24,193 bases of DNA from Opitutia bacterium. GTDB lineage: Bacteria; Verrucomicrobiota; Verrucomicrobiia; Opitutales; UBA953. The translations under genes and the position numbers were made by a program. Where the stretch lies: NCBI GenBank assembly GCA_947460445.1, contig CANHHS010000005.1, positions 1 through 24,193 of the forward strand. The letters run 5' to 3'. The notes below the pieces were generated by a model, which searched no databases, was not told where the DNA came from, and was given only the letters and a program-made list of their open reading frames with translations. Shown piece after piece: positions 7,046-12,132 of the stretch (within the stretch, counting starts at the first letter, position 1; the number at the start of each line of letters is the position of its first letter).

Positions 7046-7438
7046 ATGCCCCGCATTCTCGGCGTCGATATCCCTAACAACAAGAAGGTAGAATACTCCC
7101 TTCGCTATATCTATGGCATCGGACCTCTCCGCGCTATGAAGATTTGTCAAATTCTTGGCTTCCGCCCAGAGATGCGCGCAAGCGAACTCAGCGAAGAACA
7201 ATTAAATAAAATTGTAGACTTCATTGTTCGCGAAGGTTGGAAGTGCGAAGGTGATCTCCGTCGCGAAATCACCCAGGACTTAAAGCGCCTTCAGGCAATT
7301 AAATCTTACCGTGGCCTTCGCCACTTCCGCGGACTCCCTGTTCGCGGCCAGCGTACCCGTACCAACGCACGTACGCGTAAGGGTAAGCGCAAGACAGTCG
7401 GTGTTGCTTCCGCAGCTTCACCTGCAAAAGCAGCTTAA
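7046..7438 (+). CDS. rpsM: 30S ribosomal protein S13
   Basis: S13 lies in the 30S head, forms bridges to L5 and contacts P-site tRNA through its basic tail. The protein has the N-terminal PRILGVDIPNNKKVEYSL, the helix-two-turn-helix with YIYGIG, the GDLRREI motif, and the C-terminal signature GLRHFRGLPVRGQRT.TNARTRKG. The length (130) is slightly over the norm (118-126) because of an Ala-rich tail after KRKTVG. The gene starts the alpha-type cluster, after an 85-base gap that lacks the infA and rpmJ genes often found upstream. Confidence 0.97.
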   Translation: MPRILGVDIPNNKKVEYSLRYIYGIGPLRAMKICQILGFRPEMRASELSEEQLNKIVDFIVREGWKCEGDLRREITQDLKRLQAIKSYRGLRHFRGLPVRGQRTRTNARTRKGKRKTVGVASAASPAKAA

Positions 7439-7462
7439 TTTATTCCCTAAACTTTACGACCG

Positions 7463-8014
7463 ATGAGCGAAGAGACACCTAAGTCCGAAAAACCTGCAAA
7501 AAAGACCAAGGCCGCACCTGCGCCCGAAGCCTCTGCTGCACCTGCCGTTGATGAAGCGAATCCCTCTGCGGAAGTCGCTTCACCTGAGCGCAAAGAAATT
7601 ACCGCAAAGGAACTCCTCGGAGAAGACATTGGGGAGATTAAGGTACGTCGTGCCAAGGGCTCGAAGAACATCATCAATGGTGTCTGTCACATCCTTGCCA
7701 CTTTCAATAACACCAAGGTCACCATCACCGATCCAAATGGTAATGTGATCTCTTGGGGTAGCGCCGGTCGCCACGCTTTCAAAGGTTCCCGTAAGTCCAC
7801 CGCCTATGCGGCCCAGGTTGTCTGCCAGGAAGCTCTTAAGCAGGCGATGGCACACGGACTGAAGGAAGTTGCCGTTATCGTCAAAGGACCTGGCATGGGT
7901 CGCGACAGCGCAATCCGTGCAATTTCAGTTCTCGGCATCAACATCAGCTCGATTGTCGACGCCACGCCGATCCCTCACAACGGCTGCCGTCCCCCTAAGC
8001 GTCGTCGCGTCTAA
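7463..8014 (+). CDS. rpsK: 30S ribosomal protein S11 with acidic/Ala-Pro-rich N-terminal extension
   Basis: S11 is on the 30S platform, near the E site and the 3' end region of 16S rRNA. The conserved part begins at about residue 60 (RRAKGSKNIINGVCHILATFNNT) and continues through TDPNGNVISWGSAG, AYAAQ, VKGPGMGRDSAIRA to the invariant C-terminus TPIPHNGCRPPKRRRV. At 183 residues the protein is about 55 longer than usual (127-130). The excess is an N-terminal tail rich in Lys, Ala, Pro and Glu (residues 1-48) followed by a probable short helix (KEITAKELLGEDIGEIKV). The ATG at 7463 lies 24 bases after rpsM, and internal starts would remove the extension but leave a long untranslated gap. Confidence 0.95.
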   Translation: MSEETPKSEKPAKKTKAAPAPEASAAPAVDEANPSAEVASPERKEITAKELLGEDIGEIKVRRAKGSKNIINGVCHILATFNNTKVTITDPNGNVISWGSAGRHAFKGSRKSTAYAAQVVCQEALKQAMAHGLKEVAVIVKGPGMGRDSAIRAISVLGINISSIVDATPIPHNGCRPPKRRRV

Positions 8015-8033
8015 GCGTCTGCGCTCCCCCTTA

Positions 8034-8059
8034 CCTTCCGGGGATGGCAAGCCGGAAGG
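8034..8059 (+). promoter_or_regulatory. RNA hairpin in the rpsK-rpsD spacer
   Basis: The 87-base gap between rpsK and rpsD contains an 8-base perfect inverted repeat, CCTTCCGG at 8034-8041 and CCGGAAGG at 8052-8059, with a 10-base loop. C-rich and G-rich flanks could extend it imperfectly. There is no T-tract after it, so it is not an intrinsic terminator. Its position 42 bases before the S4 gene makes a role in S4 feedback control or mRNA processing possible, but nothing in the sequence proves it. Confidence 0.45.
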
Positions 8060-8101
8060 GGATATCCATCGCCAAACCAAAAATACCAAACCTAAGCACA
8101 C

Positions 8102-8710
8102 ATGTCCCGTTACACTGGACCAACCACCAAGATTAACCGTCGCTTCAACCAAGCGATCTTACCGACTTCGAAAGGCGAAGAGCGTAAGCCATACCCTCCT
8201 GGCATTCACGGCCAAACCAAGTCCCGCAAGGTCTCGGAATACGGCCAGGGCCTGAGCGAAAAGCAAAAGCTTCGCTTCATGTACGGTCTCAATGAGCGCC
8301 AATTCCGTCTCGCCTTTGCCCGTGCCAAGGCACTCGGTGGCGTCGCCGGCGAAAACTTTTTACGCATCCTCGAGACTCGTCTCGATAATGTTATCTACCG
8401 TCTTGGTTTTGCGAGCAGCCGAGCAGCCGCTCGTCAGTTCGTTGCCCACGGACACATTCGTATCAACGGACACAAGGTCGACATCGCTAGCTACTCAGTG
8501 AGCCCTGGTGACGAAGTTGTCGTTCGTGACCGTACTTCTTCCAAACAGCTTGCAACCCGCTCGTCGGAAGAAAACCAATCGCGTGCTGTTCCAGCATGGT
8601 TGGCCGCCTCGCCTGAGCAGCTTCGTGGCACGATTGTCCGCGAGCCTGCGAAAGAAGAACTCCCTACTGAAGTAAACGTCCAGGTGGTCGTTGAGTTCTA
8701 CAGCCGCTAA
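8102..8710 (+). CDS. rpsD: 30S ribosomal protein S4
   Basis: S4 is one of the two initiators of 30S assembly, binding the five-way junction of 16S rRNA, and it is the alpha-operon repressor in E. coli. The 202-residue length fits. Motifs are the N-terminal RYTGP, the YPPGIHG.. segment, SEYG.GLSEKQKLRFMYG, and the S4 RNA-binding domain: ETRLDNVIYRLGFASSRAAARQFV, then GHIRINGHKVDI. The N-terminal zinc-binding cysteines of some S4 proteins are missing, so this is the zinc-free type, matching the zinc-free S14. It is preceded by an 87-base spacer with a hairpin. Confidence 0.96.
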   Translation: MSRYTGPTTKINRRFNQAILPTSKGEERKPYPPGIHGQTKSRKVSEYGQGLSEKQKLRFMYGLNERQFRLAFARAKALGGVAGENFLRILETRLDNVIYRLGFASSRAAARQFVAHGHIRINGHKVDIASYSVSPGDEVVVRDRTSSKQLATRSSEENQSRAVPAWLAASPEQLRGTIVREPAKEELPTEVNVQVVVEFYSR

Positions 8711-8732
8711 TCCACTTCAAACACCCACAACT

Positions 8733-9737
8733 ATGTCTAAGCGCCTCGGAAAATTCCAGCTCCCCACTAAGCTGAAGAAGGACGACTCGACGTCGTCTGC
8801 CACCCACGCTCGTTTTACTGCTGAGCCTTTCGAAACAGGTTTCGGCCATACAATCGGCAACTCCCTTCGTCGCGTCCTTCTTGGATCGATTGAAGGCGCT
8901 GCGATTGCTTCGGTCAAAATCGATGGTGTTTCGCACGAGTTTCAACCTATCGACGGCGTCGTTGAAGATGTCACCGAAATCGTCCTTAACCTGAAGAAGG
9001 TTCTTCTCCGCCATGAAAAGCGTGAAGACTTCCGCGCGGTTATTGACGTGAATAAAGTCGGCCCCGTAAAGGCTTCCGACATTCAACTCCCTGCGGGCCT
9101 CACCCTCGTGAATCCCGACATCGTTCTCTGCACCCTCGATCGCAAGCGTCGCTTCTATGCGGAACTTGAAATCAAGGTTGGCCGTAGCTGGTGCTCGGCT
9201 GAAGAGAATAAGCCTGTCGAGCAAACCATCGGTGTTATCTCGATCGACTCACTCTTCTCCCCTGTGAGCGTCGTCCGCTATACGGTTGAAAACTCACGCG
9301 AAGGCCAAAAGACCGACTATGATCGCTTGGTTCTCGATGTTTCAACCGATGGCCGCATCTCACCTGACGATGCCCTCAAAGAAGCTTCTGCAATTCTCGC
9401 TAAGCACCTTGAAGTGTTCAACGCGATTGCCGGTCAAGAGATCGAGTTCGAATCCAAAGCCAAGGAAGAAGCCGACGACCAAAATCGTCTTCGCAACCTC
9501 CTGAACATGTCTGTGAACGAAATCGAATTGTCGGTGCGTGCAGCAAACTGCCTGAACAATGCAAATATCACCACCGTGGGTGCGCTTGCGATGAAGTCGG
9601 AGCAGGAAATGCTCAAGTACCGCAACTTCGGCAAAAAATCCCTCAACGAAATCAAACAAAAGCTCGAGCAACTTGGTCTGTCTTTAGGCATGACCGGCTT
9701 GGATCGTTTGATGGAGAAGAAGGGTCCAGCCGCCTAA
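8733..9737 (+). CDS. rpoA: DNA-directed RNA polymerase subunit alpha
   Basis: The alpha dimer nucleates RNA polymerase assembly, and its C-terminal domain contacts UP elements and activators. The N-terminal domain is complete (FETGFGHTIGNSLRRVLL near residues 32-49, family dimer interface). A linker rich in acidic residues leads to the alpha-CTD with LSVRAANCLNNANI and KYRNFGKKSLNEIK, which retain the DNA-contacting Arg and Asn (VRAANCL) and the Gly-Lys-Lys of E. coli positions 265, 268 and 298. The ending GLSLGM is canonical. The start is the ATG at 8733 (334 residues); an in-frame TTG at 8691 would overlap rpsD and add 14 residues unlike the family. Confidence 0.97.
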   Translation: MSKRLGKFQLPTKLKKDDSTSSATHARFTAEPFETGFGHTIGNSLRRVLLGSIEGAAIASVKIDGVSHEFQPIDGVVEDVTEIVLNLKKVLLRHEKREDFRAVIDVNKVGPVKASDIQLPAGLTLVNPDIVLCTLDRKRRFYAELEIKVGRSWCSAEENKPVEQTIGVISIDSLFSPVSVVRYTVENSREGQKTDYDRLVLDVSTDGRISPDDALKEASAILAKHLEVFNAIAGQEIEFESKAKEEADDQNRLRNLLNMSVNEIELSVRAANCLNNANITTVGALAMKSEQEMLKYRNFGKKSLNEIKQKLEQLGLSLGMTGLDRLMEKKGPAA

Positions 9738-9749
9738 TCGGCCACACCC

Positions 9750-10208
9750 ATGCGCCACCGTACCCATCGGCATAATTTAGGTGTTCGCAAAGAACACCGT
9801 GCTTCCATGGTCGCTAATTTAGCGGCCGCACTCATCACCCACGCTCGCATCACGACCACGCTTTCCCGTGCCCGTGCCGTCCGTCCCTTCGTTGAGAAGA
9901 TCGTGACCCTCGCGAAGAAAGGTGCCGCAGCCTCAACCCCTGCCGAGAAGCTTCACTATTACCGTCTGGCTCTCTCGCGTTTGCGCGACGAGTCCGCCGT
10001 CGCTCTTTTGTTTAAGGAACGCGTCAGCGCTTTCCAGAAACGAAAGGGTGGCTACACACGTATCCTCAAAATTGGTAACCGTATCGGCGACGCTGCGGAG
10101 ACCGCTTTGATTGAGCTCGTGGGTAAAGACGACGCTCAGCCCCCTCGCCCTAAGGCGAAGGTTGCTAAAGCTAAGACCCCTAAAGTAGCCGCGGCCGCAC
10201 AGGCCTAA
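9750..10208 (+). CDS. rplQ: 50S ribosomal protein L17
   Basis: L17 lies close to the tunnel exit in the large subunit. The N-terminal signature MRHRTHRHNLGV and HRASMVANLAAALITHARITTT, followed by RARAVRPFVEKIVTLAKKG, is diagnostic, and the C-terminal part of the fold (KRKGGYTRILKIGNRIGDAAETALIELV) is complete. The remaining residues form a Lys/Ala/Pro-rich tail (about residues 130-152). It is the last gene of the ribosomal block, in the conserved rpoA-rplQ order with a 12-base gap, and is followed 18 bases later by a strong intrinsic terminator. Confidence 0.97.
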   Translation: MRHRTHRHNLGVRKEHRASMVANLAAALITHARITTTLSRARAVRPFVEKIVTLAKKGAAASTPAEKLHYYRLALSRLRDESAVALLFKERVSAFQKRKGGYTRILKIGNRIGDAAETALIELVGKDDAQPPRPKAKVAKAKTPKVAAAAQA

Positions 10209-10226
10209 GGCGCTAAGGACTTCCCC

Positions 10227-10264
10227 GAGACGCACCTGCTTTGGTAGGTGCGTCTCTGCTTTTT
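10227..10264 (+). terminator. Intrinsic terminator after rplQ
   Basis: A perfect 11-base stem, GAGACGCACCT at 10227-10237 pairing with AGGTGCGTCTC at 10246-10256, closes on an 8-base loop and is followed by TGCTTTTT. This is a textbook rho-independent terminator 18 bases downstream of the rplQ stop and marks the end of the ribosomal protein transcript. Its T-tract runs directly into the ATG of the next gene at 10265. Confidence 0.92.
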
Positions 10265-10501
10265 ATGCTCCTCCCCATTGACCTAGGCCTCTTCCTTGCC
10301 CTTACGGCTGGGATGGGCTGCACGTTGATTTTAGGGGTCTGGTTTTGGTATGATCGGCGTGAAGCTCTTTTAAATGACCCCCGGCGTATTCGCTCGGCCT
10401 TTGTTTGTACGCGTTGCGGGCAAACCTACCTACGTCCCCGTCTCCGGGAAGAGGCCCCTTGCCCTGGGTGTGGATGGAACAATGTTCGCCTCAAGTTCTG
10501 A
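10265..10501 (+). CDS. Small membrane protein with C-terminal zinc ribbon
   Basis: I do not recognise a named family. The 78-residue product starts with one hydrophobic segment (about residues 7-28), then a short basic linker with an Arg-rich stretch, and ends in a rubredoxin-like zinc ribbon with two CxxC knuckles (Cys48/Cys51 and Cys66/Cys69). The likely topology is one membrane helix with the ribbon in the cytoplasm. A TTG at 10241 is also in frame but lies inside the terminator loop, so the ATG at 10265 is the better start; it abuts the terminator T-tract. The gene is 29 bases upstream of guaA. The function is unknown. Confidence 0.75.
   Translation: MLLPIDLGLFLALTAGMGCTLILGVWFWYDRREALLNDPRRIRSAFVCTRCGQTYLRPRLREEAPCPGCGWNNVRLKF
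10325..10354 (+). promoter_or_regulatory. Possible sigma-70 promoter for guaA inside the zinc-ribbon gene
   Basis: TTGATT at 10325-10330 and TATGAT at 10349-10354 are separated by 18 bases, with a TGG directly before the -10 hexamer that would make it an extended -10. Transcription would begin near 10361, about 170 bases before the guaA start. The spacing and hexamers are reasonable, but the region is coding sequence and such matches occur by chance. Confidence 0.3.
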
Positions 10502-10530
10502 ATCCCTCTAAACCTTTACTTTTCACCGCC

Positions 10531-12081
10531 ATGTCCAAGCAGACCATTGCCGTGCTCGATTTCGGGTCTCAATACACCCAGGTCATCGCCCGTCGTATCC
10601 GTGAGTGCCAAGTTCATTCGCGCATCTACTCACACAAAGTTTCTGCGGAGACATTGCGTGCGGACGGCGTCCGCGGAATTATTCTTTCGGGTGGCCCAGC
10701 GAGCGTGCGGGCAAAAGGATCGCCACGTCCCGATGCGGCCGTCTTCACCCTCGGCGTGCCTGTTCTTGGTATTTGTTATGGCGTGCAATTGATGGGGGAA
10801 ATGCTTGGCGGAAAAGTTGCCGGCTCTGGTCATCGTGAATATGGCCATGGCACTCTCAACTTCCGAGCAGGCTCAGATTTACTCCATGGCATTCGCGGGC
10901 CGTTGCGCGTTTGGAATTCGCACGGTGATAAAGTCTCTCGACTGCCGCGAGGCTTTCGCGCTGTTGCCAGCACGGAAAATTCCGAGCATGCGCTCATCGA
11001 AGATTCGAAGAGGCAATTTTTCGGCATCCAATTCCACCCTGAAGTTGCCCACTCCGAGCGCGGAATGGATATCCTCCGCAACTTCCTCTTCCGCATCTGT
11101 CGCTGTAAGGCCGATTGGGTGATGGACGACTATGTGGCAACTGCGGTCGCTGATATTCGCCGACAAGTTGGCAAAGCCCATGTCATTCTCGGCCTCTCCG
11201 GTGGCGTCGATTCTTCCGTGGCTGCCGCACTCATTCAAAAGGCGATAGGCCGTCAACTCACCTGTGTGTTTGTCGATAACGGCTTATTGCGTTTAGGCGA
11301 ACGTGAGCAGGTTGAGCGCATGTTCCGCGGTCGATTTAAAGTGGACCTGCGGGTGGTTGATGCTTCAAAGGCCTTTTTAGGAAAGTTGCGCGGCGTCCAA
11401 GATCCCGAACGTAAGCGCAAAGTCATCGGGCATGAATTTATCCGGGTCTTTGATAGCGAAGTCCGCAAAATCCGCTCGAAGACAAAAGTAGAATTTTTGG
11501 CCCAAGGCACACTGTATCCCGATATTATTGAATCCATCTCCATTGATGGAAACCCAGCCGCGACGATTAAGAGCCATCATAACGTCGGCGGTCTGCCAAA
11601 GCGGATGAAGCTCCGCCTCCTCGAGCCCCTGCGCGAGCTCTTTAAAGATGAAGTGCGTGCGCTCGGTGAGGCTCTTGGGCTTCCCCGTGAAATGGTCTGG
11701 CGGCATCCCTTCCCGGGTCCAGGACTCGCTGTGCGCGTCTGCGGAGATATTACCCCTGAGCGTCTCGACATCCTTCGTAAGGCTGATGCGATATTTATCG
11801 ATGAGCTCCGCAAGTCTGGACAGTACGACAAAGTTTGGCAGGCCTTTGCGGTCTTCTTGCCTGTTCGTACAGTGGGCGTGATGGGGGATGAGCGGACTTA
11901 CGACCATGTTTGTGCACTCCGTGCGGTCACGTCTTCAGATGCGATGACTGCTGACTGGGCGCATTTACCCTACGAAGTCCTCCGTAAGGCCTCTTCGCGT
12001 ATCATAAATGAGGTTAAGGGCTTCAATCGCGTTTGTTACGACGTCTCCTCGAAACCCCCGTCGACGATCGAGTGGGAGTGA
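10531..12081 (+). CDS. guaA: GMP synthase (glutamine-hydrolysing)
   Basis: GuaA converts XMP to GMP using ATP and glutamine ammonia, the last step of guanine nucleotide synthesis. The 516-residue protein has both halves: a class I glutamine amidotransferase with LSGGPASV, catalytic Cys82 in GICYGVQLMG and QFHPEVAHSERG, then the ATP pyrophosphatase with the P-loop SGGVDSS at residues 223-229. The dimerisation domain carries SHHNVGGLPKRM, HPFPGPGLAVR and the canonical ending KPPSTIEWE. The start is the ATG at 10531; a longer in-frame reading from 10405 would run through the upstream gene and lacks homology. There is no Shine-Dalgarno motif. Confidence 0.97.
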   Translation: MSKQTIAVLDFGSQYTQVIARRIRECQVHSRIYSHKVSAETLRADGVRGIILSGGPASVRAKGSPRPDAAVFTLGVPVLGICYGVQLMGEMLGGKVAGSGHREYGHGTLNFRAGSDLLHGIRGPLRVWNSHGDKVSRLPRGFRAVASTENSEHALIEDSKRQFFGIQFHPEVAHSERGMDILRNFLFRICRCKADWVMDDYVATAVADIRRQVGKAHVILGLSGGVDSSVAAALIQKAIGRQLTCVFVDNGLLRLGEREQVERMFRGRFKVDLRVVDASKAFLGKLRGVQDPERKRKVIGHEFIRVFDSEVRKIRSKTKVEFLAQGTLYPDIIESISIDGNPAATIKSHHNVGGLPKRMKLRLLEPLRELFKDEVRALGEALGLPREMVWRHPFPGPGLAVRVCGDITPERLDILRKADAIFIDELRKSGQYDKVWQAFAVFLPVRTVGVMGDERTYDHVCALRAVTSSDAMTADWAHLPYEVLRKASSRIINEVKGFNRVCYDVSSKPPSTIEWE

Positions 12082-12096
12082 TCCGCCGACGCCCCG

Positions 12097-12125
12097 TTGA
12101 CACCTTAAGCGTCGACTGATTTTAT
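12097..12125 (+). promoter_or_regulatory. Possible dnaX promoter giving a leaderless or near-leaderless mRNA
   Basis: A perfect TTGACA -35 at 12097-12102 is followed after 17 bases by TTTTAT at 12120-12125, which keeps the first T and the final AT of TATAAT. The predicted start, 7-8 bases further, falls at about the dnaX GTG (12133). An inverted repeat, CGACGC at 12087-12092 and GCGTCG at 12109-12114, overlaps this site. The -10 is weak, so this is tentative. Confidence 0.35.
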
Positions 12126-12132
12126 CCTTACA

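Noticed and set aside
8691..8732. Extended rpoA start at TTG 8691
   Set aside because: It overlaps rpsD and adds residues not found in alpha subunits; the ATG at 8733 fits the family.
10405..10530. Extended guaA start
   Set aside because: The extra N-terminus is the zinc-ribbon gene read in another frame; family homology begins at the ATG at 10531.
12087..12114. Inverted repeat CGACGC/GCGTCG after guaA as a terminator
   Set aside because: Short stem, 16-base loop and only a weak T-rich stretch nearby; not a convincing terminator.
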